64,000 bases of DNA from Archangium sp. (GTDB lineage: Bacteria; Myxococcota; Myxococcia; Myxococcales; Myxococcaceae). The translations under genes and the position numbers were made by a program. Every line of letters starts with the position of its first letter. Position 1 is the stretch's first letter. The stretch spans positions 83,277 through 147,276 of the forward strand of contig JALHMW010000012.1 in assembly GCA_022843845.1 (NCBI GenBank), in the 5' to 3' direction. Below are positions 24,293 through 33,697 of the stretch, piece by piece. Under the pieces are notes generated by a model. That model was not told the DNA's origin. It saw only the letters and a program-made list of their open reading frames with translations, and did no database searches.

Positions 24293-24955
24293 TCACGACC
24301 GAAGCGCGGCGATCGCCTTCGCGTAGTCGGGCGCCGTGAAGACGGCGTTGCCAGCGACCAGCACCGACGCGCCAGCAGCGACCACCCGCTTCGCCGTGTC
24401 GGCGTTGATGCCGCCGTCGACCTCGATGTCGACCGCGCTCAGGCCCTTCGCGTCGAGCATCGCGCGCAGGCGCTTCACCTTGTCGACCGTCGCCTCGATG
24501 AAGCGCTGGCCGCCGAAGCCCGGGTTCACGCTCATCAGCAGCACCTGGTCGACCTCGGTGAGCACCTCTTCGATGGTGACCAGCGGCGTCGACGGGTTGA
24601 GCACCACCGAGGGCTTCGCGCCCGCCGCGCGGATCTGCTGCAGGGTGCGGTGCAGGTGCGGGCAGGTCTCCTGGTGCACGGTGATGATGCTGGCGCCGGC
24701 CTTCGCGAAGTCGCCGATGTACCTCTCGGGCTCGACGATCATCAGGTGCACGTCGAGCGGCAGCGTCGTCGCCTTCCGCACGGCCTCGACGACCAGCGGC
24801 CCGATGGTGAGGTTGGGCACGAAGCGCCCGTCCATCACGTCGACGTGAACATAATCGGCGCCGGCCTGCTCGATGGCGCGCACCTCGTCGGCCAGGCGCC
24901 CGAAGTCAGCCGAGAGAATGGAAGGAGCCACCTTCACCGTCTTCGCCATCGTCAC
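24293..24955 (-). CDS. rpe: Ribulose-phosphate 3-epimerase
   Basis: 220 residues, the normal size. Family motifs appear in order: [13 protein letters not shown], the catalytic-metal signature [55 protein letters not shown] and [20 protein letters not shown]. It interconverts ribulose 5-phosphate and xylulose 5-phosphate in the non-oxidative pentose phosphate pathway, using a divalent metal. Two in-frame ATGs exist, at 24955 (ATGA overlap with the upstream gene's stop) and 24949; I chose the coupled start. It lies downstream of an MBL-fold lipoprotein gene, an unusual neighbour for a core metabolic gene. Confidence 0.97.
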   Translation of the reverse strand: MTMAKTVKVAPSILSADFGRLADEVRAIEQAGADYVHVDVMDGRFVPNLTIGPLVVEAVRKATTLPLDVHLMIVEPERYIGDFAKAGASIITVHQETCPHLHRTLQQIRAAGAKPSVVLNPSTPLVTIEEVLTEVDQVLLMSVNPGFGGQRFIEATVDKVKRLRAMLDAKGLSAVDIEVDGGINADTAKRVVAAGASVLVAGNAVFTAPDYAKAIAALRS

Positions 24956-25827
24956 TCCTTCGTCGAACGTCGAGCCCGCAACGCGCGGTCCATCAACCGA
25001 ATGGTCTTCTCACGGTTCGCCGCGAACGGCACGGGCTCGAGCGCGGGCGTTTCGACGAGCGACACCTTCGCCACCACGTCGTCTTCCGACAGGCCCTGCT
25101 GTTGTGCGACCGAGACCTCGCGCTCGAGCAGGGTCAGGTACTCGTGCAGGCGAACGAGCGTGTCGCGGCCGATGGGAGGGCCGTGGCCAGGGAGCGCGGT
25201 GACGAAGTCGAGCTCGAGCAGCCCCTTCAGCGTGCCGGCCCACGCGAGCACGTCGCCACCTGCTTCGACGTCGATGACGGGCTCCATGTCTGCGGAGACG
25301 AGATCGCCCGTCACCAGCAGCTTGCGGTGGACGAGGTAGGCGACGAGATCGCCGTCGGTGTGGCCTGTGCCCGGGTGCCATACGCGCACGACCTCGTCTT
25401 CGAGCTGCAGCTCGAGCGGCCCTTCGACGTCGATCCACTGCGCCCGTACACCGTCGGCCTCGAGCCGCTGGCGCGCGTTCGGGTGAATCAGCACCGGCCC
25501 CAGGTTCCGGAACTCGTCGAGCCCACCGGCGTGATCGAAGTGCGAGTGTGTCACCATCGCGCGGCGCACGGAGCGCTCCAGCTCGGTCTCGACTCGGTGC
25601 CGCAATGACTTCGACGCCCCGGCGAACTTCACGTCGATGAGGAACGCCTGCTTCCCGTGCGTGAGCACCAGGGAGTTGCCACCGCCGCCGAGGAAGAACC
25701 GGAGCCGTGCGTCGATCTGCCGCTCTTCGACGCGCAGGAAGCGCTGCATCGCGCACCCGCTGGCGACCGCCAGGACGCACACCGCGATGGTGAAGCGGTT
25801 GCGGAGGCTCGCGCTCCAGAGGAACAT
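24952..25827 (-). CDS. Metallo-beta-lactamase-fold lipoprotein
   Basis: 291 residues with lipoprotein signal ([10 protein letters not shown], Cys25). The metal-binding motif HSHFDHAGG is at ~94-102, followed by [20 protein letters not shown] and LPGHGPPI, the full set of MBL metal ligands. The group hydrolyses esters, phosphodiesters or thioesters; here probably at the periplasmic membrane face, and the substrate is unknown. Its ATG at 25827 is only 8 bp from the divergent GAF-HD-GYP gene's GTG, so promoters must overlap the coding regions or the latter starts further in. The stop overlaps rpe by ATGA. Confidence 0.92.
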   Translation of the reverse strand: MFLWSASLRNRFTIAVCVLAVASGCAMQRFLRVEERQIDARLRFFLGGGGNSLVLTHGKQAFLIDVKFAGASKSLRHRVETELERSVRRAMVTHSHFDHAGGLDEFRNLGPVLIHPNARQRLEADGVRAQWIDVEGPLELQLEDEVVRVWHPGTGHTDGDLVAYLVHRKLLVTGDLVSADMEPVIDVEAGGDVLAWAGTLKGLLELDFVTALPGHGPPIGRDTLVRLHEYLTLLEREVSVAQQQGLSEDDVVAKVSLVETPALEPVPFAANREKTIRLMDRALRARRSTKE

Positions 25828-25835
25828 CGCGCCCC

Positions 25836-27377
25836 GTGTCTACCAGCCCTGACGACAAACCCTCAGACGAAACCACCGCTCCATCCCTCTCGCCGATGGG
25901 CATCGCGCTGAGGCGCATGGGCAAGCTGTCCTCCATCCTCGAGGTCGCCAAGGCGATGACGGCCCAGCGCAACCTCGACACGCTGCTGCCGCTCATTCTC
26001 AAAGAGGCGACCCGCGTCGTCGAGGCCGATCGCTGCAGCCTCTTCATCGTCGACCGCGCGCGCAACGAGCTGTGGAGCCGGGTCGCTCAGGGCGCCAATC
26101 AGGAGATCCGCCTGCCGATGGGCCAGGGCATCGCCGGCACCGTCGCGGTCAGCGGCGAGGTCGTCAACATCAAGGACGCCTACGACGACGCGCGCTTCAA
26201 CCGCGAGTTCGACGTGAAGAACGAGTACCGCACCAAGAGCATTCTCTGCGTGCCGATGCGCGACACCCGCGGCGACATCACCGGCGTCATTCAGGCCCTC
26301 AACGCGCACGACGGCACCTTCGACGCCGAAGACGAAGAGCTGCTGCTCGCGCTCGGCGGGCAGGCGGCGCAGGCCATCGAGAACGCGATGCTGCACGAAG
26401 AGATCAGCCGGCTCTTCGAGGGCTTCGTGCAGGCGTCGGTGATGGCCATCGAGTCGAGAGATCCGACGACGGCTGGTCACTCGGGCCGCGTGGCTTCGCT
26501 GACGGTGGGGCTCGCGCAGGCGACCGAGCTGTCGACCTCGGGCCCGTGGCGCGGCACCAGCTTCACGCACGAGCAGATCCAGGAGATCCGCTACGCCTCG
26601 CTGCTCCACGACTTCGGGAAGATCGGCGTGCGCGAGCCGGTGCTGGTGAAGGCCGAGAAGCTGTACCCCTCGGAGTTCGAGCAGATTCGCCAGCGCTTCG
26701 AGCTGGCCCGCAAGGACCGGCAGCTCGCCTCGATGCAGCGCCGGCTCGAGATGGTGAAGCTGCGCGGCGATCGCGAAATGGACGCGATCGACCAGGAGGA
26801 AGACGCGCGGCTGGTGAAGGAGCTCAAGGAGCTCGACGACGCGCTCGAGTTCATCGTCGCCTGCAACAAGCCCACGGTGCTGGCCCAGGGCGGGTTCGAG
26901 AAGCTCGCGGGCCTCGGTGAGGTGGCCTTCGCCGACTCGCGCGATCGCCCGATGACGGTGCTCTCGGCCCACGAGATTCAGGTGCTGTCGATTCCGCGCG
27001 GCTCGCTGTCGGCGACGGAGCGCCGGGAGATCGAGTCGCACGTCACCCACACCTTCAAGTTCCTCTCGCAGATCCCGTGGACGCGGGTGCTCAAGCGCGT
27101 GCCCGAGATTGCCTACGCGCATCACGAGAAGCTCGATGGCAAGGGCTACCCGCGCGCGCTGGCCTCCGAGCGCATTCCTCCGCAGTCGAAGATGATGGCC
27201 ATCTCGGACATCTACGACGCGCTCACCGCGAGCGACCGCCCGTACAAGAAGGCCGTGCCCCACGAGAAGGCGCTCGACATTCTGCACATGGAGGCGAAGA
27301 GCGGGCAGCTCGACGCCGAGCTCCTGCGCATCTTCGTCGAGGCCGACGTCTCCCGGCGTTCGTTGAAGAGCTCCTGA
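25836..27377 (+). CDS. GAF-HD-GYP signalling protein
   Basis: 513 residues from GTG 25836; an in-frame ATG at 25896 is an alternative giving more room for a promoter. A GAF sensor spans ~35-190 (DRCSLFIVDRARNELWSRVA). The C-terminal HD-GYP domain has LLHDFGKIG (His258-Asp259) and AHHEKLDGKGYPRAL, the HHExxDGxGYP element that defines c-di-GMP phosphodiesterases, plus AISDIYDALTASDRPYK. A ~130-residue insertion, with coiled-coil-like charge patterning, lies between the two halves of the HD core, longer than usual. Activity on c-di-GMP is likely but unproven. Tail to tail with the next gene (4-bp gap). Confidence 0.92.
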   Translation: MSTSPDDKPSDETTAPSLSPMGIALRRMGKLSSILEVAKAMTAQRNLDTLLPLILKEATRVVEADRCSLFIVDRARNELWSRVAQGANQEIRLPMGQGIAGTVAVSGEVVNIKDAYDDARFNREFDVKNEYRTKSILCVPMRDTRGDITGVIQALNAHDGTFDAEDEELLLALGGQAAQAIENAMLHEEISRLFEGFVQASVMAIESRDPTTAGHSGRVASLTVGLAQATELSTSGPWRGTSFTHEQIQEIRYASLLHDFGKIGVREPVLVKAEKLYPSEFEQIRQRFELARKDRQLASMQRRLEMVKLRGDREMDAIDQEEDARLVKELKELDDALEFIVACNKPTVLAQGGFEKLAGLGEVAFADSRDRPMTVLSAHEIQVLSIPRGSLSATERREIESHVTHTFKFLSQIPWTRVLKRVPEIAYAHHEKLDGKGYPRALASERIPPQSKMMAISDIYDALTASDRPYKKAVPHEKALDILHMEAKSGQLDAELLRIFVEADVSRRSLKSS

Positions 27378-27381
27378 GCCC

Positions 27382-27957
27382 TCAGGGCACGTGGCGCGGC
27401 AGCTGCGTCTCGAGCGCGGCCTTCGTCTCGGGCTGAACGTCACGCATCGCCCGCTGGAGCGCGTCGATGGTGAGGCGGCGTCGCTCGTCCACGGTGGCGT
27501 TGGCCTCGAGGGCACACAGCGCAGGGCGAGGCTCGCTTCGGCAGAGCGCGCTCTCTTTGAGTGAGGTGGCCAGCGCGTCGAGCCGCTGCGGCGCTGGCAA
27601 CGCGTCGAGCCGGCGGATTCCCGCGGCGAGCGACACGTCACCAACGAGGACACTGCAGGTCGTGAAGGGCAGCTCGGTCAGCAAGGCATCTCGACACCGC
27701 GTCTCGGCAGCGAGCTCACGCACCGGGTCTCCGCCCAGCACGATGAGCGCGAGCGGCGCGACGAGGCCCAGGTAGCCCAGCCCTGCGCCGACCGTGGCGA
27801 GGCGACGGCCTTCGACGCCAGGCGGCAGCGTTCGACGCGCGAGGTGGCCTGCGATGATGGCCACCACGGCGCCGACGAGCGGAATGAGCGTCAGGCCCAG
27901 GGCTCCAGAGACGATGCTGATGGTCGCGGCCTTCTGGCCATCCTGCTGGGTCGCCAC
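27382..27957 (-). CDS. DUF4190-like two-helix membrane protein with helical C-terminal domain
   Basis: 191 residues from GTG 27957; a TTG at 27993 in the same frame gives a longer N terminus. Two adjacent hydrophobic segments (SGALGLTLIPLVGAVVAIIA and ATVGAGLGYLGLVAPLALI) enclose GHLARRTLPPG, like DUF4190 membrane hairpins. The C-terminal ~100 residues are helical with three Cys (CRDALLTELPFTTC; LCRSEPRPALCAL). Role unknown. Convergent with the HD-GYP gene; the stop codons lie inside a short palindrome (27378-27388, GCCCTCAGGGC). Confidence 0.75.
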   Translation of the reverse strand: MATQQDGQKAATISIVSGALGLTLIPLVGAVVAIIAGHLARRTLPPGVEGRRLATVGAGLGYLGLVAPLALIVLGGDPVRELAAETRCRDALLTELPFTTCSVLVGDVSLAAGIRRLDALPAPQRLDALATSLKESALCRSEPRPALCALEANATVDERRRLTIDALQRAMRDVQPETKAALETQLPRHVP

Positions 27958-28014
27958 GGGAGGGCTGGTAGCAGCCTCGCGCCGACTTCCCAAACGGGTT
28001 TGCGGGGCGAACGT

Positions 28015-28938
28015 TCAGAGCGGAGGCAGCAGCAGCTGACTCACCCCGAAGCCGCCTTCACGACGCTCGAGCAGCGCCACCACGCGCCCGAGGTGCGACG
28101 CGACGACGACCTCTTTCGGCGCCGGGAACCCCTCGGGCACCGTCCACCGCGCGGGTCGCACCTTGCCGCGCACCGACACCGTGCCGGTCGCGCTCTTGAG
28201 CACGCCCCAATCGTCGTCGTGCAATTCGATGGTCGGCAACCACGGCAGCACGTCTGCGCCGACGACCTCGGAGCGCTGACCCACTGCCGGATCGCTCCAG
28301 GGGCCGATGTGCGTGCGTTTGAGCTCGCTGACGTGCGCGCCGCAGCCCAGCGCCTGACCGAGGTCGCGCACCAGACTGCGCACGTAGAAACCGCCGCGGC
28401 ACGTGAGCCGGAGCACGCTCGACGTCGGCAGCGCGTGGCTCACCCAGTGCGCGCGGTGGAGGAAGACGTCGCTCGGCGGCAGCTCGACGGCCTCGCCCCG
28501 GTGCGCCTTCTCGTACGCGCGCTCGCCATCGACGCGCTTGTTGCTCGTCGCGGGAGGCACCTGCTTCGTCCAGCCGATGAAGGGCGCGAGCGCGGCCGTC
28601 AACGCCGCTTCGGTCAACGCGCTCGCGTCGCCAGTTTGCACCACCACGCCGCCAGCATCGCCAGTGTCGGTCTCGGTGCCCCAGGCGACGGTCGCCTCAT
28701 ACGTCTTGGGGACTTCGTGGAGCCGCTCGAACAGCTTCGTCGCCGGCCCGATGAGAATCGGCAACAGCCCGCTGGCGAACGGGTCGAGCACACCGCCATG
28801 ACACACCTTCCACGGCTTCCCCGGGCTCGCGGCGAGCGCCGTCTGCACCTCGTGAACGAGAGAGAAGCTGGTCGCACCGACCGGCTTGTGGAGGAGGAGG
28901 ACTCCGGGCAGCGGTCGGCGTGGGTTCTCGATCGGCAC
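28015..28938 (-). CDS. truB: tRNA pseudouridine-55 synthase
   Basis: 307 residues from GTG 28938. TruB motifs: GVLLLHKPVGATSFSLV, KVCHGGVLDPFASGLLPILIG with the catalytic Asp at ~52 (the family norm is KxGHxGTLDPxAxGxLP; here CHGG replaces GHTG), KTYEATVAWGTETDTGD, and the C-terminal RLTCRGGFYVRSLVRDLG. It isomerises U55 to pseudouridine in the T loop of tRNAs. The N-terminal motif variant is worth noting but the Asp is intact. Upstream lies a 190-bp intergenic region and a divergent secreted coiled-coil gene. Confidence 0.96.
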   Translation of the reverse strand: MPIENPRRPLPGVLLLHKPVGATSFSLVHEVQTALAASPGKPWKVCHGGVLDPFASGLLPILIGPATKLFERLHEVPKTYEATVAWGTETDTGDAGGVVVQTGDASALTEAALTAALAPFIGWTKQVPPATSNKRVDGERAYEKAHRGEAVELPPSDVFLHRAHWVSHALPTSSVLRLTCRGGFYVRSLVRDLGQALGCGAHVSELKRTHIGPWSDPAVGQRSEVVGADVLPWLPTIELHDDDWGVLKSATGTVSVRGKVRPARWTVPEGFPAPKEVVVASHLGRVVALLERREGGFGVSQLLLPPL

Positions 28939-28988
28939 GTGAAGTCCTTACCCCCATTTTCCCCCTTGCGTTCCGCTGTCACTGCCTT

Positions 28989-29018
28989 TCGACAGGCCTC
29001 ACCACGGAAAACTGTCGA
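28989..29018. other. Inverted repeat TCGACAG / CTGTCGA in the divergent intergenic region
   Basis: TCGACAG (28989-28995) and CTGTCGA (29012-29018) are separated by 16 bases. They lie between the truB start (28938) and a sigma-54-like promoter (29098). They could be an operator or enhancer-binding site. Confidence 0.4.
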
Positions 29019-29097
29019 TCGCTGGCTTTCCGGGGCCTTCCGACCTCTGCCCACCTTTGCAACCGGCTGAATTGCATGATGTTTAGGAGTGGCTTTC

Positions 29098-29113
29098 TGG
29101 CACCGCGGTTGCT
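29098..29113 (+). promoter_or_regulatory. Sigma-54-type -24/-12 promoter candidate
   Basis: TGGCAC at 29098-29103, five bases, then TTGCT at 29109-29113 matches the RpoN consensus (TGGCAC-N5-TTGCW). With the usual spacing, transcription would start near 29124, leaving only ~6 nt before ATG 29130, and the AGAGGA Shine-Dalgarno-like sequence (29116-29121) would then lie upstream of the transcript. The match is strong, but the geometry would imply an almost leaderless mRNA. Confidence 0.5.
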
Positions 29114-29129
29114 CTAGAGGACGTTCGTC

Positions 29130-30305
29130 ATGAACCTCCGCGCTGCCATCCTCGCCCTCACCCTCCTCGCCAGCCAGGCGTGGGCGGCGACCGGCGTCGA
29201 GGCGATGCGCGCGAACGCGGCGGGCCTGCGCAGCCAGGTGAGCCAGCTGCGGGGCGAGCAGCTCTCGAAGCGCAACGAGCTGAGCCAGGTCTCGGGTCGC
29301 ATCGAAGTGCTGAAGTCGCAGTCGAAGGGCGCGCTGCTGGCGGGCTCGGAGCTCGACCAGGCGCTCAAGCGCTCGCAGGAGCTGTCGGGCACCCTGACCG
29401 ACCTCGCCCAGAAGGTGTCGGCGCGTGAGGTCGAGCTCGAGAGCGCGAACATGGCGCTGCTCGATGGCCTGTCGGCCGAGCTGACCCGCCTGCGCGGAGA
29501 GTTCGATCGCCAGACTGACCGCGCCGCGCGCAAGGGCCTCATCGAGCAGCTGCGCCGGGTGCGCGCCGAGCGTGAGTCCGTTCGCGCCGCGCTGCCTGCC
29601 TCGAAGCTCCCCAGCCTCGACACCCTTCGCCCGACCGACGACCCGGAAGAGCTCCTCGAGCAGGCCGACCTGCTGCGCGACAACGAAGAGAAGCTGCGCC
29701 GTGAGCTGAAGACGCTCGACGCCCGCATCTCGCAGCGCCGTGAAGAGATCGACCTCGACCGCCGGGTGCAGCGCTTCATGGGCGAAGAGTCGATGTTCGA
29801 CGACCAGGATCGCCGGCTGCGCCTGCAGCGTAAGGACGCCCTCGCGGGTGATGCGCCGGCCTCGATGGGCTCGTCTCGCTCGAACTCCGAGACCAACAAC
29901 TTTACGTCTGGCCCCGCTGCTGACTCGTCGCTCGGCGCGCCGATGCCTGGCCCCGTGACGGCTGGCAGCGCCCCGCCGATGCCCGCGCCACCTGCGTTCC
30001 CCTCGTTGGGCGGCTTCGCGCCGAATGCTGCAGGGCGTAGCCCCGACAGCTTCCAGGCGGGTGCGCCACCTGCAGAGAGGTCTGCTCCGGGCACGGCGGC
30101 AGGCGGTCTCGATTCGCGTGGCCTCTCCATCACCAGCAGCTCCGATGCGCGGCCGCAGGTGGGCAACGGCACCAGGAGCATCGCGACCGGCGACGAAGAC
30201 GAGATGGACGACCTCGATATCCAGCGCCGCAAGGTGCAGAGCCTCGCCGATGAGCTCAAGCGCAAGGCGCAGGAGCTCGAGAAGAAGGCCAGCCAGCTGC
30301 GCTGA
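29130..30305 (+). CDS. Secreted coiled-coil protein with Pro/Ser/Gly-rich tail
   Basis: 391 residues, ATG start, signal peptide (MNLRAAILALTLLASQAWA). Residues ~22-250 are almost entirely charged and helix-forming with heptad-like Leu spacing (LRSQVSQLRGEQLSKRNELS; LKRSQELSGTLTDLAQKVSA), a probable long coiled coil. Residues ~255-355 are a disordered segment rich in Pro, Gly and Ser (GPVTAGSAPPMPAPPAFPS). The C terminus returns to a charged helix (VQSLADELKRKAQELEKKAS). It resembles periplasmic or surface structural coiled-coil proteins. A sigma-54-type promoter precedes it. Convergent with a small gene across repeat copies. Confidence 0.85.
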   Translation: MNLRAAILALTLLASQAWAATGVEAMRANAAGLRSQVSQLRGEQLSKRNELSQVSGRIEVLKSQSKGALLAGSELDQALKRSQELSGTLTDLAQKVSAREVELESANMALLDGLSAELTRLRGEFDRQTDRAARKGLIEQLRRVRAERESVRAALPASKLPSLDTLRPTDDPEELLEQADLLRDNEEKLRRELKTLDARISQRREEIDLDRRVQRFMGEESMFDDQDRRLRLQRKDALAGDAPASMGSSRSNSETNNFTSGPAADSSLGAPMPGPVTAGSAPPMPAPPAFPSLGGFAPNAAGRSPDSFQAGAPPAERSAPGTAAGGLDSRGLSITSSSDARPQVGNGTRSIATGDEDEMDDLDIQRRKVQSLADELKRKAQELEKKASQLR

Positions 30306-30354
30306 GGCTCGGCGCCGATGGAGTCGGTAACCTCGGCGCCGATGGAGTCGGAAA
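30306..30354. repeat. Two copies of the 28-bp-type repeat core between convergent genes
   Basis: Copies at 30306-30330 and 30331-30354 share CTCGGCGCCGATGGAGTCGG with the array at 5531-5698; a shorter relic continues to 30369. The first copy begins immediately after the TGA of the coiled-coil gene, and the relic ends at the stop of the opposite gene. In orientation relative to the minus-strand gene this mirrors the 5706 junction. Confidence 0.9.
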
Positions 30355-30369
30355 CCCAGGCTCGGAAAC

Positions 30370-30732
30370 TCAGTGCCCCGCGAACCACACGGCCGTCGGC
30401 ACGCCACGCCCATACGCGATGACGGCGACGGCTTGCCCCTCTTCGAGGTGCTCGAGGAACGCGTCCGTGCCGGCCTCGATGGCCTTCTTCGGCGGGTGCT
30501 TCGAGCCGAAGTGGTGATGGAGATCGTCCGCTGACAGCACCCAGATGCGCCCGAGCAGCTGGCGATCGGTGAGCGTGTCGACGGTGAGAATGCCGCCGGC
30601 CCCTGCCTTCGCGGCTCGTTTGCGGGCGTCGGCGATGGTGGCGTCACCCGCGGCCAGGTGCTGCCCATCGATGAGGGTCTGCTCGATGGTGCCGTTCCAC
30701 TTCACCCACGTGCTCCACGCTGCAGCGGTCAT
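30370..30732 (-). CDS. Small protein of unknown function
   Basis: 120 residues, ATG start with a strong AGGAG sequence just upstream. The sequence is globular and soluble with VLSADDLHHHFGSKHPPKKA (a His cluster), and ends FAGH. I see no signal peptide or membrane helix and no family. It lies 74 bp downstream of the 30807-31292 gene on the same strand, and its stop faces repeat copies shared with another site. It could be an accessory or a regulatory protein. Only its clean frame and RBS support it as a gene. Confidence 0.65.
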   Translation of the reverse strand: MTAAAWSTWVKWNGTIEQTLIDGQHLAAGDATIADARKRAAKAGAGGILTVDTLTDRQLLGRIWVLSADDLHHHFGSKHPPKKAIEAGTDAFLEHLEEGQAVAVIAYGRGVPTAVWFAGH

Positions 30733-30806
30733 GTCGTGCTCCTGTCGTCGTTGAGGGGCACTTCACCCGAGCGGGGAGAAGACGAAAAGGAAGAACGCAC
30801 CGCGGC

Positions 30807-31292
30807 TCAAGGCGCTTCGCGACGCAGCGGGTGCTTCGAGCGCACCGCCTTGAAGTTCGAGAGCACCCACTCGCGCGCTTCCGTGCGGTAGACCTCGGCG
30901 ACTTCGTCGGGCTGGGCGGCAAAGGCCTCTTCCCACGTGTCTCTCAGGGAAACGGGCTGATCGGCGCCAGCCTTGGCGACGAGACAGTCGGCGTAGCGAA
31001 GCAGGCAGAGCGCTCGGCGTGGCCCACCGTGAAGGCCGTTGAGCAGCCGCTGTGGAATCACCAGGTCGCGCTCTGAGACGTCGATCAACCCGCTGCGAAG
31101 GAAGCCGATATCGCTCACCTCGACTCGCACGAGCGACGTGGGTTCGACCCGTCGGAGCGCGGTGAGGAGCTCAGTTCGATCGTCAGAGCGCTGGGCCAGC
31201 AGGAGTGTCCCGCCGACCTGGTCACGGAATCGATAGTCCTTGTCGACCTCTGCCAGAAACCACTGAAGGAGCCGTCGAAACGGACCAGGCAC
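30807..31292 (-). CDS. Hypothetical cytosolic protein
   Basis: 161 residues from GTG 31292, which follows a GGGAGG Shine-Dalgarno; the longer frame from 31676 merely overlaps the preceding gene. Helical and charged, with LLQWFLAEVDKDYRFRDQVG, then RSDDRTELLTALRRVEPTSL, DLVIPQRLLNGLHGG and REWVLSNFKAVRSKHPLR. No signal peptide, no membrane helix and no family recognised. Starts 14 bp after the stop of the 2141-codon ORF, so co-transcription is likely. Might be an immunity or regulatory protein for its neighbour; this is a guess. Confidence 0.6.
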   Translation of the reverse strand: MPGPFRRLLQWFLAEVDKDYRFRDQVGGTLLLAQRSDDRTELLTALRRVEPTSLVRVEVSDIGFLRSGLIDVSERDLVIPQRLLNGLHGGPRRALCLLRYADCLVAKAGADQPVSLRDTWEEAFAAQPDEVAEVYRTEAREWVLSNFKAVRSKHPLRREAP

Positions 31293-31306
31293 CGTCGCCT
31301 CCCGAC

Positions 31307-33697
31307 TCAGCTCCGTCTGCGACGCAGGCCGAGCAGCGCGACGAGCACCAACGACGCGCTGCCTTCGAACGAGGAGCACCCGCAGCCTTTGGGCATCTCG
31401 GTCGTCATGCCGCCACCCGCAGCGCCACCGGCCGTGACGACGTCGCCGCCGCCCTGCCCAGCCGTCCCGCCCGCCGCTGAGCCGCCCGCCGACGAGCCAC
31501 CCGCCGCCGAGCCGCCGCCCGTCCCAGCGCTCCCGCCTCCCATGCCGACGCACATCTCGTCCACGGTGCCATCGCAGTCGTCGTCGACGCCATTGCAGAG
31601 CTCGAGCGATGGCTTCACCTCGCCCGTGCAGCGCGTGTAGGTGCCATTGGAGCAGGTGCGCATGCCGCCACGACACGCGCCAACGCCACGCGTCTCGGAC
31701 GGGCCCGTGTAACAGGGCCGAGGCTCGTCGATGCGGCAGCTGCAGGCGTCATCGATGGTGCCGTTGCAGTCGTCGTCGAGCCCGTTGCACGTCTCGGCCA
31801 TCGGCGTCATCGGCGTGCAGGTTCGCATGGAGCCCGCGATGCACCGGGCCTGGCTCTTCATCGCGCAAGTGCCCTCGCCGCAGCGGTCGTACCCGATGAG
31901 GGCCTGGGTCTCGCGCGCGACCTCCTGCAGGCCGTCGCAGTCGTCGTCCTGGTTGTTGCAGATCTCAGGCGTGGGGATCTTCCCGGCGAACGCCACCGTC
32001 CACCCACCGTCAGCGCGGTTGCACTGGAGCACCCCTTCGGCGCACGGCCGCGTCGGCACCGTGCCGGGCCCTGCGTAGAACGAACGTGAAGGCCGCGGGC
32101 CTCCGTCGGGGAAACGACAGTCGAAGCCTTCGTCGAAGAGCCCGTCGCAGTCGTTGTCCTTCGAGTCGTCGATCTCGGGCGACGGGGTGCCCGCGTCGCA
32201 GCTCTGCGGTGCGCCGTTGACGCAGTTGTTCACCAGCCGGTAGCAGTTGCCGAGGCCGCACGCGGTCTGGCCCAGCCCGTCGTCCACCACGCCGTCGCAG
32301 TCGTCGTCGGTGCCGTTGCAGACCTCGGTGCCGGGCTGACGCAGGCCGATGCAGGTGAGGCGGCCCGACTGACAGCGCCGCTCGCCGGTCTGACAGATGC
32401 CGAACTCTCCCGCGACGGAGCAGCTCGCCCCGCCGCCCGGGTTGTCTTCGTCGATCAGCCCATCGCAGTCGTTGTCGAGGCCGTCGCAGACCTCGAGGAA
32501 CGGCGCGATCTGATCGCGGCAGGCGCCCCAGAAGCCGTTGCGGCAGATCTGCGTGCCCTGCCGGCACTCTCCGGCGCGCAGGGTGTTCGTGTCGGCCGTG
32601 TAGCAGGCGCGTCGTTCACCCTCGGGGCACTGCGGCTCGTTCGTCTCGCAGTCGGCGCCGAGCTGCGGGCCCGGATCGTACGGCGTGGGGCAGGTCTGAT
32701 CGAGGCCGAGCGCCACCTGCAGGCTGCCGACGCTCGGGTAGGTGTACCGGGTGCCCTGCGCGTCGGTGAAGAGGAAGTAGTACGGGTGGCACCCGTTCGG
32801 CAGCACGTCAGGGTCGGGGAAGCGCGTCTCCCAGGTGCCGTTGCCGGCCGAGCCCCACGCGCGGTCCATGTCGAAGCAGTGGCCCGCCACGACGACGGCG
32901 GAGCGCTGCGGACCGCGGTTGGAGGGATCGAAGTAGTTGGCCGCGAAGTACAGCTGCGACGTGTTGCCCGGGTTCGGCGGCGGGTGCATCGCGCTCGCCG
33001 CGGGAATACGGGGAATCTGGACCGCGCCGCGGCCGAACGCGACGGCCCAGTACGGCATCGAGCACTGGCCACCTTCGGCGCGGAAGAGCCCAGCGCCGAA
33101 CTCGGTACCGGCGTCGGCGTAGATGAGCGCGCGGTTCTGGCCCGACTGCATCAGGTTGCACCAGAGGTCGGCGGCCGCCGGCACGTTGCGAGCGATGGTG
33201 GTGGCCGAGAGCGTCGCGAAGCCGAACTGCCCATAGCGCTGCTGCGCCGTCTGCCCCACGCCCGCGTCACACGTCTGGCCGCACATCGCGCCGGTGCACG
33301 CGCCGGGGCCGATACAGCCCGGGCCGGTGCCAGCGTCGCCGATCTCGCAGCAGCTCTCGTTCTGGAAACAGCCGACCTCGGCCATGTGGCGAGCCGAGAA
33401 GCGCGCCCCGGTGTTCGCGTCGCGGTTGTAGACGAGCGGCGCCTTGCTCACGTTCGCGCCGACCTCGGCGGTGTGATCGCCACACATGTTGTTCGGCGTC
33501 CTCGGCGACACGCGCGCCTGGTTCATCAGCACGTGGAGCATTCGCTCCTGGTCAGACGGGAACCCGTTCGCCGGTTCTCCGATTGCCTGTGCGACGCTCT
33601 CGAGGGGCTCGCCAGCCGGCTCGACCGCGCTGGTGCCGCTGCACGACGCGAAGGCCACGACGCCGAGGAGCGGCAGAAGGAGCTGTCCTGCCCTCAT
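31307..33697 (-). other. Possible second cistron inside the 2141-codon ORF
   Basis: ATG 33697 starts a 796-residue lipoprotein-type sequence (MRAGQLLLPLLGVVAFASC) immediately after a MYXO-CTERM tag of the upstream part. The bases at 33694-33697 read ATGA on the minus strand; the TGA is one base out of the open frame. Elsewhere in this window adjacent genes overlap by ATGA, so a one-base frameshift upstream would restore a normal ending of protein A and an ATGA start of protein B. Either a fusion or an error is possible. Confidence 0.5.
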
